Source: DATKCF01 sp035513345
Lineage (GTDB): Bacteria > Gemmatimonadota > Gemmatimonadetes > Longimicrobiales > RSA9
Length of the DNA stretch: 64,000 bases
Direction of reading: 5' to 3'
Assembly (NCBI GenBank): GCA_035513345.1
Contig: DATKCF010000059.1
Location: forward strand, 1-64,000
This document shows positions 18,100-27,512 of this stretch, piece after piece (position 1 is the first letter of the stretch; each line of letters begins with the position of its first letter). Made by a program: the position numbers and the translations under genes. The notes below the pieces were generated by a model. The model did no database searches. It saw only the letters and a program-made list of their open reading frames with translations, and had not been told where the DNA came from.

Positions 18100-18873
18100 A
18101 TGAACAGACTCCTGCTGGCGGCCGCGTGCGCTGCCGCGTCCCTCGCTGCGCCCGCTGACGGACAGGTGGCCGGTGGGGTGGCTACCGAGGTTCCGCTGCG
18201 AGTGCACGACGGCCGGTTGTACGTCCCCGTCCGGACGGCTGCCGGCGCCGAGCTTGATTTCGTGCTGAGCACGGGCACGGGTGTGACGGTGCTGTCGGAG
18301 ACCACCGCTCGGAACCTGGGGGAGGGCGCGGCCCTGACGCTCGGCGGTCAGTCGGTCCCGCTCGACGGCAGCCAGACTCTGCCGGACGCGAGTCTCGTGA
18401 CGGCCGGGAAGGCGTTTGCCGGCATGATCGGCGCGAACACGTTGAACCGGTTCGACCTGCTGATCGACGTACCGGGCGGGAAACTGGTTCTGGGGCCGCC
18501 GGGTCCGTCGGTTCAGTGGAGTGGGGTGCGGCTGTCGGAGCCGGTCCGCCTGCAGGTCTTCCACGGTATCGCGCTCGGGCTGGAGGTGGAGTTGAACGGG
18601 ACGAAGTACGGGGGGCTGCTGGATCTGGGCACGGCGGCGGTGCTGGCGAACGCGCGCGCTGTGGCGGACGCGAAACTGTCGGCCGGTCCGGCCACGCTGC
18701 GGATTGGCGAGACCACGTTCACCGACGTTTCGATCGCGCAGACCGATCATCCGGTGGTGAGGAGGTTCGCGGGGAACGACACCGGGTTCGTGCTCGTGGG
18801 TGCGCACATCGCGCTCGACTGTGTGTTGTCGGTGAGCTGGGTCCATCGCGAACTGAGGACGTGTGTGAAATGA
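18100..18873 (+). CDS. Exported retropepsin-like protein lacking the catalytic Asp
   Basis: A 257-residue protein with a Sec signal peptide (residues 1-22, MNRLLLAAACAAASLAAPAD). Two similar halves resemble bacterial aspartyl-protease-like domains. In the first, FVLSTGTGVTVLS (54-66) aligns with the usual F-LDTGA-xT-LS flap, but the catalytic Asp is Ser57. The second half has GLLDLGTAAVLANARAV, which has an Asp in a DLGT context. The protein is therefore probably not an active protease and may bind peptides or serve a structural role. It overlaps the PadR gene in ATGA, so it is encoded in one operon with the regulator and the permease. Confidence 0.65.
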   Translation: MNRLLLAAACAAASLAAPADGQVAGGVATEVPLRVHDGRLYVPVRTAAGAELDFVLSTGTGVTVLSETTARNLGEGAALTLGGQSVPLDGSQTLPDASLVTAGKAFAGMIGANTLNRFDLLIDVPGGKLVLGPPGPSVQWSGVRLSEPVRLQVFHGIALGLEVELNGTKYGGLLDLGTAAVLANARAVADAKLSAGPATLRIGETTFTDVSIAQTDHPVVRRFAGNDTGFVLVGAHIALDCVLSVSWVHRELRTCVK

Positions 18874-19196
18874 GCCAGGACTATCTCGGCGAGTTCGAGC
18901 AGATGGTGCTGCTGTCGGTCATGCGCTGCGGCGAGGGCGGATACGGTCTGGCGGTGAAGGAGGAGTTGGAGTCGGTTGCGGGGCGGACGCCGTCGAGTGG
19001 CGCGTTGTACACCACGCTGGACCGTCTGGAGAAGAAGGGTCTGCTGGAGTCGTTCGCGGGCGAATCGACGGCGGAGCGCGGTGGCCGGCCGCGTCGCTAC
19101 CTGCGGTTGACGCCTGAGGGTCATGCGATGCTCGCCCGGTCGCGGAGCACGTTGCTGGCTCTGTGGGACGGGCTGGAAGGAGCGCTGGACCGATGA
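18870..19196 (+). CDS. PadR-family transcriptional regulator
   Basis: A 108-residue winged-helix regulator of the short PadR type. MSQDYLGEFEQMVLLSVMRC starts the first helix, PSSGALYTTLDRLEKKGLLE is the recognition helix region with the conserved G-LY-T-LDRLE, and GGRPRRYLRLTPEGHAML is the wing. PadR proteins of this size commonly lie directly before ADOP permease genes and probably repress them. It overlaps both neighbours by four bases. The ligand is unknown. The AT-rich palindrome at 18041-18067 is a candidate operator. Confidence 0.9.
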   Translation: MSQDYLGEFEQMVLLSVMRCGEGGYGLAVKEELESVAGRTPSSGALYTTLDRLEKKGLLESFAGESTAERGGRPRRYLRLTPEGHAMLARSRSTLLALWDGLEGALDR

Positions 19197-21793
19197 GCGG
19201 GCAGCAGCCGCCGCGCTGGCTCGAGCGGATCGTGGAGCGGGCGCTGCCGCCGGGCCTGTCCGGGCAGGGAACCGTGGGCGACCTTGCGGAGGAATACGAG
19301 CGACGGGCGCGCGCGTCGCACCTGCGCGCGCGCGCATGGTATTTGGCGCAGGTCGTATCGATCGTGGTTTACCGGCCGTTCGCTTTGACTGGCGGCGGGG
19401 TGGCGGGGCTGCATACGGACTTTGCGATGGACGTGCGCTGGTCGACGCGTCTGCTGGTGAAGCATCGGGGCTTCTCGCTGGCGGTCGTGACGGTGCTCGG
19501 TCTGGGTCTCGGCGCTGTGGCGGCCGTGTTCTCTGTGGTGGACGGCACGTTCCGGAACACGAGTTGGTGGAGCGACCCGGACCGGACGGTTTCGGTCTGG
19601 CCGGAGCGCGAGTTGTCGTTCGGCATGCTGACATTGTACGCGGAGGAGCAGTCGGCGTACCGGTCCGTGGGCGGGTACGCGGAGTTGGCGTTCGCGGTAC
19701 GTCCCCGAAATGGCGAGAGCCAGAGCGTGAACGGCGTTGTGGTCACGCCGGCGCTGTTCCGGGAGCTGGCGGCGCAGCCGGTAATGGGCCGGCCGCTCGA
19801 GGAGGCGGACGCGGCGATCGGCGTCGCGCCGGTGGTCGTGATCGGCGAATCCCTGTGGCGGCGTTCATTCGGCGGCGACCCGGCCGTGATAGGCAGCGCG
19901 ATCGATGTGAGCGGAGGGTCGGTCACGGTGGTTGGCATCCAGTCCGCTGGCGGCAATGCGCCGGGGGGTCGGGCCGAGCTGTGGTTCCCGCTGGTGGTCG
20001 ACCCGCGCAACGACGACTATTTCCGGGCGCAGAACCTGACGACCGTCGGCGTCCTGCGGGACGGCGCGGGCATCGAGGACGCGAGCGCCGAGCTGGTGGC
20101 GTTCACGGAGCGACTGTCCCGGCTCTTCCCGATGTTCTACCCGCCGGGCTTCGCGATCGGTCAGAGTTCGGTGACGCGGGCGGACGAGAACCAGCGCCGC
20201 CTGATTTCGACGCCGCTGCTGCTGCTGCTGGGCGGCACGGGTCTGCTTCTCCTGGTTACAGCGCTCAACGTCGGCAACCTGTTGCTGGGCCGGGCCATCG
20301 GCCGGCGAGGCGAGCTTGCGGTGAGAGCTGCGATCGGCGCGGGCCGCGGTCGCATCGTGCGGCAGCTCCTCGTCGAGGCGGCATTGCTCACGGTGCTGGC
20401 CGGAGCGGCCGGAGTCGGGTGCGCTGCGCTCGGCGGCCCGTGGATCGCGGGCCTGTTCGTTGGCGAAGCCGTCGTCGCCAGCAGTCCCGTAACCTCGCCG
20501 GCCGTCCTCGGATTCGTCCTGGCCGCGGCGGCCGTGGCGTGGCTTGTCCTCGGTGGCGTGCCCATTGCCCACTTCCTGCGCGCGCAACGGTTCGGACTAC
20601 GGGTAATCCCGGCCTCGACCGCGGTGCAGCGGACACTGGTCACTGTGCAGGCCGCGCTGGCGACACTGCTCCTCGTTTCGGCGACGCTTCTCGTGGCCAC
20701 GGTCGACCAGCTCCGGCGGGTGCCGCTCGGTTTCGAGGATCACGGGCTGCTTGCGGTCGAGTTGTCGCCTCCGCAGGACCGCGTCGAAACAGTGACCCTG
20801 GCCCGCCAGCTCTACGACGGCCTGGCCGACCGCGTCGGCGCACTGCCCGGCGTGACGGCCGTCGGTCTGACCGGCTGGCTGCCGTTGCGCGCGCAGGCGC
20901 CGACTACGCCGATCAATCTCCGCAGCGCACCCGTCGAGCCGGCGCAGGCGGTAATGGCGCCTCTGCACATGGTCGACGCCGGCTTCTTCGAGGCGTTCGG
21001 CGTGCGCGCGTCAGCCGGTCGGCTGCTTGGCGCGCAGGACCGGGAGTTCGAAGCGAGCGCCGTCGTTGTGAACGAAACGCTGGCCGCCATGCTCTGGCCG
21101 GACGGGACCGCCGTCGGACAACTCATCGCGATCGATCCGCACGCATGGAACCGCTGGGTCCCCGTCGTTGGTGTGGTTCCGGACATCCGGTCAGGCGACA
21201 TCACGGGCCCCATCGGCCCGGCGCTCTACATCTCCCTCGCGGAGAGCCCGGCCCGCGACCTCACGCTCGTCGTACGCACGGCGGGCGGCACGGCCGCACT
21301 GATCCCGGCGGTCCGTGGCGCGGTGAGCCAGGTGGATCCGCTGGTCCCGGTCCGAGCTGTCACGTGGATGCGCGACGTGGTCCGGTCGGCCTACTCGATC
21401 GCATGGGTTCTCATGGGCCTGCTCGTCGTGCTGGCCGGTCTGGCGACCGTGCTCGGCGCTCTCGGCATATACGCCGTCCTGGCTCATTACGTCGTCGCCC
21501 GCCGGAAGGAACTGAGCGTTCGGCTCGCGCTCGGCGCGCGGCCGGCAGCGCTTGTCGGCAGTGTCGTGTGGTCCGGTCTCGGGCTGGCCGGCATCGGGAT
21601 CGCGGTCGGCACCGTCGCGGCGGTCATGACGTCCCGGTCGCTCAAGTCACTGCTGTTCGGCGTGTCCGCGCTGCACACGTGGGCCTACGTAGTGCCGGCG
21701 CTTGCGCTGTCGATCGCCGCGGGCCTTGCCGCGTGGATCCCCGCCGCCCGTGCCGGCCGGCTGCCGCCCGCCGAGGTGCTGCGCAGCGAGTGA
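19193..21793 (+). CDS. ADOP-type (FtsX/MacB-like) duplicated permease
   Basis: An 866-residue membrane protein with an N-terminal cytoplasmic segment of about 70 residues (PPRWLERIVERALPPGLSGQ, then DLAEEYERRARA), then a MacB-like layout: a helix near residue 95, a large periplasmic MacB_PCD domain, an FtsX core of three helices near 340-465, a second periplasmic domain, and a second FtsX core near 735-855 ending PAARAGRLPPAEVLRSE. This two-core layout is the acidobacterial duplicated orphan permease (ADOP) family. No ABC ATPase gene is adjacent, hence 'orphan'. It starts in ATGA with the PadR stop. Confidence 0.85.
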   Translation: MSGQQPPRWLERIVERALPPGLSGQGTVGDLAEEYERRARASHLRARAWYLAQVVSIVVYRPFALTGGGVAGLHTDFAMDVRWSTRLLVKHRGFSLAVVTVLGLGLGAVAAVFSVVDGTFRNTSWWSDPDRTVSVWPERELSFGMLTLYAEEQSAYRSVGGYAELAFAVRPRNGESQSVNGVVVTPALFRELAAQPVMGRPLEEADAAIGVAPVVVIGESLWRRSFGGDPAVIGSAIDVSGGSVTVVGIQSAGGNAPGGRAELWFPLVVDPRNDDYFRAQNLTTVGVLRDGAGIEDASAELVAFTERLSRLFPMFYPPGFAIGQSSVTRADENQRRLISTPLLLLLGGTGLLLLVTALNVGNLLLGRAIGRRGELAVRAAIGAGRGRIVRQLLVEAALLTVLAGAAGVGCAALGGPWIAGLFVGEAVVASSPVTSPAVLGFVLAAAAVAWLVLGGVPIAHFLRAQRFGLRVIPASTAVQRTLVTVQAALATLLLVSATLLVATVDQLRRVPLGFEDHGLLAVELSPPQDRVETVTLARQLYDGLADRVGALPGVTAVGLTGWLPLRAQAPTTPINLRSAPVEPAQAVMAPLHMVDAGFFEAFGVRASAGRLLGAQDREFEASAVVVNETLAAMLWPDGTAVGQLIAIDPHAWNRWVPVVGVVPDIRSGDITGPIGPALYISLAESPARDLTLVVRTAGGTAALIPAVRGAVSQVDPLVPVRAVTWMRDVVRSAYSIAWVLMGLLVVLAGLATVLGALGIYAVLAHYVVARRKELSVRLALGARPAALVGSVVWSGLGLAGIGIAVGTVAAVMTSRSLKSLLFGVSALHTWAYVVPALALSIAAGLAAWIPAARAGRLPPAEVLRSE

Positions 21794-21875
21794 AGTAAGG
21801 ACACTTGCGCAGCGTCCCGGGGCGGCACACAATCATTGCTGTCCAACCTCCTGCACCCCCCGACCAGAGGTCCCC

Positions 21876-22247
21876 ATGACACGCGCTGCACTCGCGCTCG
21901 CTGCTCTCGTCACGCTTTCCGCCTGCAGCAGTGCAACAGCCGGCTCGAGTTCGGCGAGGCCGGATCGTGACCTGATCACTCGCGAGGAGATCGCGTCCGT
22001 TCCGGTCAGTTCCGCGTATGAAGTGGTCGAGCGGCTACGCCCTGAGTTCCTGCGCGCGGCGCGGGGCGGCGGCACGCCCAACGTGTACATCAACAACTCG
22101 CGCAGCGGCGGGATCGCGATACTGCGCTCCATTCGTGCCGACAACGTCCAGACCATACGGTACGTCGATGCCCTTGATGCCAACCTGCGCTACGGCCTTG
22201 GCAACGACTCCGGCGTCATCGCTGTCGAGCTGCTGCGCCAGCCGTGA
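21876..22247 (+). CDS. Small lipoprotein with plug-domain-like tail
   Basis: A 123-residue exported lipoprotein; signal peptide residues 1-17 end in a lipobox (TLSACSS). The mature part starts with a Ser/Ala linker, then RDLITREEIASVPVSSAYEV. The tail from IRADNVQTIRYVDALDANLR to YGLGNDSGVIAVEL looks like the last strand-turn-strand of a TonB-receptor plug domain (I..I...DA...YG...GVI.I). Function unknown. It lies 82 bases after the ADOP permease and 840 bases before the SusC receptor gene. ATG chosen because it gives the signal peptide. Confidence 0.6.
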   Translation: MTRAALALAALVTLSACSSATAGSSSARPDRDLITREEIASVPVSSAYEVVERLRPEFLRAARGGGTPNVYINNSRSGGIAILRSIRADNVQTIRYVDALDANLRYGLGNDSGVIAVELLRQP

Positions 22248-22307
22248 GGCCGCCGGAAGCGCCACCCGCCGAAGCCGCCCCCCTGTCTTGCGTGGACGCG
22301 GTCCGCG

Positions 22308-22730
22308 TCAGGTGCCGATGTTCAGCGTATGCTCGAACTCGGAAAGACTGCCCTGTATGTCGTGGACGATGACAAGAGCATACGTGCCGTTGTCGAGCCC
22401 GTTGAGCGTGGCCTCGTAGCGGAACGCGCCGACACGGTCCGCGCAATTGGGTGTTTGCGTGGTGCGCGCCTCGATGCGCAGGGTCAGACGGGTGGAGGAT
22501 TCCGTCAGGTGCGGAGTCAGGCGGAAGCAGGCGGTAGGGGTGTTGAATTCACCAAGGACGAGCACATCCCTTCCGAACGCGGCGAAATCCGCAAACGCTT
22601 CGACGCTCCCCCCGCCTTCTATCTCCGACCAGGTGAAGCTGCCCAGCGTGTCCGGCCCGGTCAGCGTGTCGCAGGCCGACATCAGGAGCAGCAGACCCAG
22701 CGCGCCCAGGGCGTTCGTTCCGTTTTTCAT
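22308..22730 (-). CDS. Hypothetical lipoprotein
   Basis: A 140-residue protein with a lipoprotein signal peptide (MKNGTNALGALGLLLLMSAC, with Cys20 the likely lipid site), followed by a beta-rich domain with two later cysteines (ACFRLTP and TPNCADR) that may form a disulphide. I do not recognise the family. The strand pattern RLTLRIEART, FRYEATLNGL, YALVIVHDI suggests an immunoglobulin-like or transthyretin-like sandwich. It diverges from the SusC gene across 355 bases and converges on the small lipoprotein gene at 22247. Confidence 0.55.
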   Translation of the reverse strand: MKNGTNALGALGLLLLMSACDTLTGPDTLGSFTWSEIEGGGSVEAFADFAAFGRDVLVLGEFNTPTACFRLTPHLTESSTRLTLRIEARTTQTPNCADRVGAFRYEATLNGLDNGTYALVIVHDIQGSLSEFEHTLNIGT

Positions 22731-22877
22731 GATGCAACATGCCTCCAGATGACCGATTGCCCAGACGACCGCCAGAATTCCCGACGGCTCAGCTGGCGAT
22801 CCACCTTGCTGCGGGACTAGTCGATTACGGGGCCGTGTTTCAGCTGCGTTCCGCGACCGCCCGGCCCGGAACCCGGT

Positions 22878-22906
22878 TTGCGGCCCCGCAGCGCGAATTG
22901 TATACT
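22878..22906 (+). promoter_or_regulatory. Candidate promoter in the susC leader (gap 22731-23085)
   Basis: In the 355-base gap between a divergent lipoprotein gene and the SusC gene, TTGCGG (22878-22883) and TATACT (22901-22906) are 17 bases apart, and the -10 matches consensus at five of six. Transcription would begin near 22913 and leave a leader of about 170 bases. The -35 resembles the TTGCGA of the atp promoter. I see no other feature in the gap apart from the GGGAGG ribosome-binding site. Confidence 0.42.
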
Positions 22907-23085
22907 CGCCGGTCGCACCCTGAGAATATCCCGGCCTGCCGCCGTCACGCAACTGCCTGTCGGCACGTTCTTATGGTGGTTACTTGGCAGATGGTCATCA
23001 TTCGGACCAATTGTTCCAGTTGCGCGTGGCCACGACGGAGCACGGCCTCGCGCGTACTTGATGTACCCTTTCCTTGGGAGGTGCC

Positions 23086-26000
23086 ATGCCGCGGAAAACC
23101 TTGTTGTTGGGGTTCGCCCTGACCGTCCTGCTGTCACCCGCCGCCGTGTTCGCGCAGAACACGACGTTGCAGGGCGTCGTGAGAGGCGAGACACAGACGC
23201 CCGTCGCCGGTGCGTTCGTTGTCATTCCTGCGCTCGACCTGAACACGGTGACGAACGAGTACGGTCAGTACCGGTTCATCATCCCGGCAGAGCGGGTCAC
23301 CGGGCAGCAGGTTACGGTGCAGGCGTCATCGATCGGCTACGCTCAGGCGGAGGTGACGGTCACCCTGCGGCCGGGCGCAATCACCCAGAACATCACGGTG
23401 ACCGAACAGGCGATCGGTCTCGACGAAGTCGTCGTGACAGGCACGGCCGGCAACCAGCAACGGCGGGCGCAGGCGGCGGTGGTCGCGTCGATCGACGCGG
23501 CGCGGATCACCCAGGTCGCTCCGGTCACATCGGTTGCGAACCTGCTCCAGGCGCGCTCACCCGGCGTTGTGATCAGCAACAACTCGGGAACGACGGGCAC
23601 GTCCCAGGACATTCGCATTCGCGGCATCGCGTCGATGAGCGGCAGCAGCAGCCCGCTCGTCTTCATTGACGGCGTGCGCGTCGACTCCGGTAACCGCCTG
23701 AACGTGTCGGTCCAGAGCGCCAGTGCTCTCAACGACATCAAGGTCGAGGAGATCGAGAGCATGGAGATCGTGAAGGGCCCTGCGGCGGCAACACTGTACG
23801 GCGCCGACGCCAGCGCGGGCGTGATCAACATCATCACCAAGCGCGGTCGTGCGGGCAGCGGTTTCACGCAGACGTTCAACATGGAGTACGGCGAGGCGGA
23901 CCCGAATTTCACGCCGCTCCCGAACTTTGCCCGGTGCACGGCTGGCGCGATCGCACGTCCGACGTCATTTCCGGCCTGCGTCGGCGTGGCGGAGGGCACG
24001 GTCCTGAGCGATAGCCCGCTGGAGCGCGAGAATTCGTTCATCGACGGTCGCTACCGCAACCTGAACTACACGCTGTCAGGCGGCGGCGATACGTATACCG
24101 TGTTCTTCTCGGTCGGCGCTGACGACAGCGACGGCACATTGCCGCACAACGAGTACGGCCACCTCAGCAGTCGCTCGAATTTCGAGTTCTTTGCCCGCGA
24201 GAACCTGAGGATCGGCCTGGGTTTCGGGCTGACACGCGTGAACACGAGTCTGCCGCAGAACGACAACAACATCTATGGCTACCTCGGCGGCGGACTGCTC
24301 GGCGACCCGCGCACGGTCGGCGCCACGGCGAAGAACGGGTGGTATGCCCAGCGCCAGACGCTGGCGATCAGCGCGATCGAGGCCAAGGACGCAACGACAC
24401 GGTTCCAGCCGCGCCTCGAGGTACAGTTTTCGCCCTTCTCCTGGTTCAGCAACCGTTTCATGGTCGGCGCGGACATGGTCCGCAGCGAGGAGATCCGGTT
24501 CTGGGCGAAGAACGACCAGGGCTGGTGGGACAATGCTCCCCGGAACAACGGCCAGGTTACGCAGCGTCGCGACGTGGATGATCGTTTCACGATCGACTAC
24601 CTCGGTAACATCAGCCGGCGGCTGACAGACAGGCTCGGTGTCGACCTGTCGTTCGGTGCGCAGGCGATCGCTCGCCGCGCCGATGTTGTCAGCGTCACGG
24701 GCCAGGGTCTGGTGACGAACGACGTGCGCAGCGTCAACGCCGCCGCCGAGCTGATCGGCGGCACCCAGAGCAGCGGCCAGGACCGGGACATCGGTGTGCT
24801 GGGTCAGGCCCTGTTCAACTGGATGGACCGGCTGTACGTGAAGGCGGGCGTCCGGCGCGACCAGTCCGATGCGTTCGGAATCGATTCGAAGCCGTTCTAC
24901 AGCCCGAGCGTCGGCGTGTCATACGTCATCTCGGATGAGGCGTTCTTCCAGAACGCGACGTCGTTCCTGCCGGATGGTGCGCTGACCGCACTTCGGCTGC
25001 GGGTCGCGTACGGCGTTTCGGGCCGGCAGCCGTCCGGCGGAGCGCGCTCGACATTCAACCCGTCGACGAACCAGATTTCCGAGAGCGGCGTGGCGATCGG
25101 AGTCCGTCCCGGTGCGACCGGCAACCCGTTGATCCGCGCCGAGAAGAGCAAGGAACTCGAAGTCGGTTTCGACGCCGGCCTCCTCAATGACCGGCTCGGC
25201 ATCGAGTTCGTGTACTTCCACAAGAACATGGTCGACCAGATCGATGACGTCCCGGTGCCGGCCTCGCTCGGCGCCAGCGGTCCCGACCAGAACATCGGTG
25301 CCATGGAGAACAAGGGCATCGAGCTTTCAGTGGATGCCAGCGTGATCACTCGCCAGAAAGTGGCCCTCGCGCTGCACGGCCAGCTCTTCACGCTGAGCAA
25401 CAAGATCACCGACCTGGGTGGCGTGCCCGAGTCAGCCACGCGCAAGGTCGGCTTTCCGATCACCGGTGCGTGGGACTACGCGATCAGGGAAATCGACCTG
25501 GAGAACAATCTCGTGATCGTCTCCGACACGCTCGAGCTGGTCGGCAACGAGAAGCGCTACCCCGGTTGGGGCGGCGGCGTGTCGGCCACGCTCACCCTGT
25601 TCGAGAACCTGTCGTTCTTCTCGAACTTCGATATCATCGGCGACAACATGGTCTACGACTTCACGAACCAGTTCCGTGACCGCCAGTTCGGCCAGGGCGA
25701 GGCAGCCGTACGCGGCGCCGCCGCGTTCGGCACGGATGCCGATGGCAACCCGACCGACGAGGCACGTCGCCAGTACATGAGCCGCTTCGGCCCCTTCGTC
25801 ACTGAGGAATACACCGATGAGGACGGCAACCCGGCCGGCGGCCGTCAGCTCAACCGCAACTCGGTACGTGGCGCGTACCAGCAGGACGGCAGCTTCGTCA
25901 AGCTGCGTGAGGTATCGGCCAACTACCGCATCCCGAGCAGCCTGGTGCAGCGTTTCACGGGGGCCCGTTCGGCCTCGCTCGGGCTGACCGTTCGCAATCT

Positions 26001-26103
26001 GCATACGTGGACCGATTACATGGGCTTCGATCCGGAAAGCGACACGTTCCTGACAGTGCCGCAGGACCGGCGCTGGACCATTCGGTTCAACTTCCAGTTC
26101 TAG
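23086..26103 (+). CDS. SusC/RagA-family TonB-linked outer membrane receptor
   Basis: A 1005-residue outer-membrane active transporter. Residues 1-25 are a Sec signal peptide (PAAVFAQN). Residues about 26-105 form the carboxypeptidase-D-like N-terminal extension (LQGVVRGETQTPVAGAFVVI, YGQYRFIIPA) typical of SusC. The plug follows (VANLLQARSPGVVISNNSGT, IRIRGIASMSGSSSPLVFID, ATLYGADASAGVINIITKRG), then the 22-strand barrel, ending in WTIRFNFQF with the terminal Phe used for outer-membrane insertion. Energy comes from TonB-ExbBD, not encoded here. SusC works with the SusD lipoprotein encoded 12 bases downstream. The substrate cannot be inferred. Confidence 0.93.
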   Translation: MPRKTLLLGFALTVLLSPAAVFAQNTTLQGVVRGETQTPVAGAFVVIPALDLNTVTNEYGQYRFIIPAERVTGQQVTVQASSIGYAQAEVTVTLRPGAITQNITVTEQAIGLDEVVVTGTAGNQQRRAQAAVVASIDAARITQVAPVTSVANLLQARSPGVVISNNSGTTGTSQDIRIRGIASMSGSSSPLVFIDGVRVDSGNRLNVSVQSASALNDIKVEEIESMEIVKGPAAATLYGADASAGVINIITKRGRAGSGFTQTFNMEYGEADPNFTPLPNFARCTAGAIARPTSFPACVGVAEGTVLSDSPLERENSFIDGRYRNLNYTLSGGGDTYTVFFSVGADDSDGTLPHNEYGHLSSRSNFEFFARENLRIGLGFGLTRVNTSLPQNDNNIYGYLGGGLLGDPRTVGATAKNGWYAQRQTLAISAIEAKDATTRFQPRLEVQFSPFSWFSNRFMVGADMVRSEEIRFWAKNDQGWWDNAPRNNGQVTQRRDVDDRFTIDYLGNISRRLTDRLGVDLSFGAQAIARRADVVSVTGQGLVTNDVRSVNAAAELIGGTQSSGQDRDIGVLGQALFNWMDRLYVKAGVRRDQSDAFGIDSKPFYSPSVGVSYVISDEAFFQNATSFLPDGALTALRLRVAYGVSGRQPSGGARSTFNPSTNQISESGVAIGVRPGATGNPLIRAEKSKELEVGFDAGLLNDRLGIEFVYFHKNMVDQIDDVPVPASLGASGPDQNIGAMENKGIELSVDASVITRQKVALALHGQLFTLSNKITDLGGVPESATRKVGFPITGAWDYAIREIDLENNLVIVSDTLELVGNEKRYPGWGGGVSATLTLFENLSFFSNFDIIGDNMVYDFTNQFRDRQFGQGEAAVRGAAAFGTDADGNPTDEARRQYMSRFGPFVTEEYTDEDGNPAGGRQLNRNSVRGAYQQDGSFVKLREVSANYRIPSSLVQRFTGARSASLGLTVRNLHTWTDYMGFDPESDTFLTVPQDRRWTIRFNFQF

Positions 26104-26115
26104 GGCGAGGTGACA

Positions 26116-27372
26116 ATGAGAGTGGTAAATCATAAAGCGCTCGGGCTCGGGCTGACCGCCGTTCTGGCGGTCGCGTCCGCGGGTTGTGACGATTTCCTCG
26201 ATGTCACCAACCCGAACAACCTCGAAGCTGAAGCCATCAATCCGGAGCGTGACGGTCCGCTGCTGTCCCAGTCGGTGTATCAGTCCTTCATCACCGACTG
26301 GGGCAACGACGGCGGGTTCACGGTTCTCACTGCCTGGTTCACGAATGAGGCGCGTGTCGGGGATACGTTCCCGACGCGGAACTCGGTCGGACGACGTGAT
26401 GTCCTGGACGGCAACGGCCACCTGGACAACAACTGGGGTGATGTTCACGACAACATCCAGTTCGCCCGGACCGTTGGGGCCAGTATCGAGGCGGCTGGCA
26501 ACTCGGTTCACCTGGCACGGGTCTGGTTCGTGTCGGGATTCTCGATCCTGCACATGGCGCTCCATTTCTGCGAGGGCACCATCGCCGAGAGCACACTGGT
26601 ACCGCGCGGTCAGATGTCGGTCGAGGCATTGCTCGATTCGGCAATCATCGACCTGACGAAGGCCCGGACGATCGCCCAGGCGTCATCGGGCAGTGAGGCG
26701 GCTGGCCTGGCGATGGCCGCGCAGGTCGGCATTGCTCGCGCGCACCTCCAGGCAGGCCGGAAGGCGGATGCAGCGGCAGCGGCCGCGGCCGTGCCGGATG
26801 ATTTCCTGTTCGAGCTGTGGCACCTCGACGATTCGAGCAACCGCGCGCTCGGCAATTACGTCTGGGCGTTCTCCGAATCGCGCATCTCACTCGTCGTCGG
26901 TCCGGAGTTCATCGCGATGGCGGACGCAGGTGACCCGCGTATCGCGTATGTCGACGAGGGTCGAAAGTCGCAGGATGGTATCCTCGACTTCATCCGTCAG
27001 GACAAGTACAAGGGATTCGGCGACAACGAGCGTTTCGCGTCGGGCCTGGAAGCTCGCTATATCGAGGTCGAGGCCAACGGGAACCCGGCGGCGATGCTCG
27101 CGTTCATCAATGAGCGTCGCGCGGTCGGCAATCAGAGTGCGATTTCGACCACGGATATGGACGAGCTGATGTCGGAGCTGATGGAGCAGAAGACGCGTGA
27201 CTTCTGGCTCGAGGGCAAGAGGGTGGCGGACTGGCGTCGCCTCGGCTCCTACGTTCCGTACATCATTCCTCCGGGTGACGACACGTACTACAAGGACAGC
27301 CTCGGCCCGGTCCGTGACATCAACTGCTGGTCGGTGCCTGAGTCAGAGAAGCAGAACAACCCCAACTGGTAG
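26116..27372 (+). CDS. SusD/RagB-family outer membrane lipoprotein
   Basis: A 418-residue lipoprotein that caps the SusC barrel and captures ligand. The lipobox is ASAGCDD near residue 24, followed by FLDVTNPNNLEAEAINPERD, the usual SusD start. An all-helical TPR-like body follows and the C-terminal SusD segment includes LIEQ-like MEQKTRDFWLEGKRVADWRR, a conserved RagB/SusD motif. I place the start at the ATG five bases after GCGAGG; a GTG at 26110 is the alternative. A strong hairpin follows the stop. Confidence 0.9.
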   Translation: MRVVNHKALGLGLTAVLAVASAGCDDFLDVTNPNNLEAEAINPERDGPLLSQSVYQSFITDWGNDGGFTVLTAWFTNEARVGDTFPTRNSVGRRDVLDGNGHLDNNWGDVHDNIQFARTVGASIEAAGNSVHLARVWFVSGFSILHMALHFCEGTIAESTLVPRGQMSVEALLDSAIIDLTKARTIAQASSGSEAAGLAMAAQVGIARAHLQAGRKADAAAAAAAVPDDFLFELWHLDDSSNRALGNYVWAFSESRISLVVGPEFIAMADAGDPRIAYVDEGRKSQDGILDFIRQDKYKGFGDNERFASGLEARYIEVEANGNPAAMLAFINERRAVGNQSAISTTDMDELMSELMEQKTRDFWLEGKRVADWRRLGSYVPYIIPPGDDTYYKDSLGPVRDINCWSVPESEKQNNPNW

Positions 27373-27393
27373 CAGCAGTCGCAGTTGAACAGG

Positions 27394-27430
27394 CGCGGGG
27401 GCGCATCGGCATTGCCGGTGCGCCCCCGCG
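27394..27430 (+). terminator. Strong hairpin after the susCD pair
   Basis: A perfect 12-base stem (27394-27405 with 27419-27430) encloses an inner CGGC-ATT-GCCG hairpin, giving a nearly continuous stem. There is no T run, but it is the most stable structure in the convergent gap between the SusD gene and the TIR-like/TPR gene and could end transcription from both sides. Confidence 0.6.
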
Positions 27431-27512
27431 TGCGTTGGGCGAGCCACACCTTCGGCGCCCCGAGCGCGGCTGACGGTTCGTCTCCGGCCGCCGCGGGCGG
27501 TCGCGCGATTGC

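Noticed and set aside
19123..21798. An 891-codon frame overlapping the ADOP permease in another frame of the same strand
   Set aside because: Composition is dominated by Arg, Gly and Ala with no hydrophobic helices, whereas the 19193-21793 frame shows helices and family motifs.
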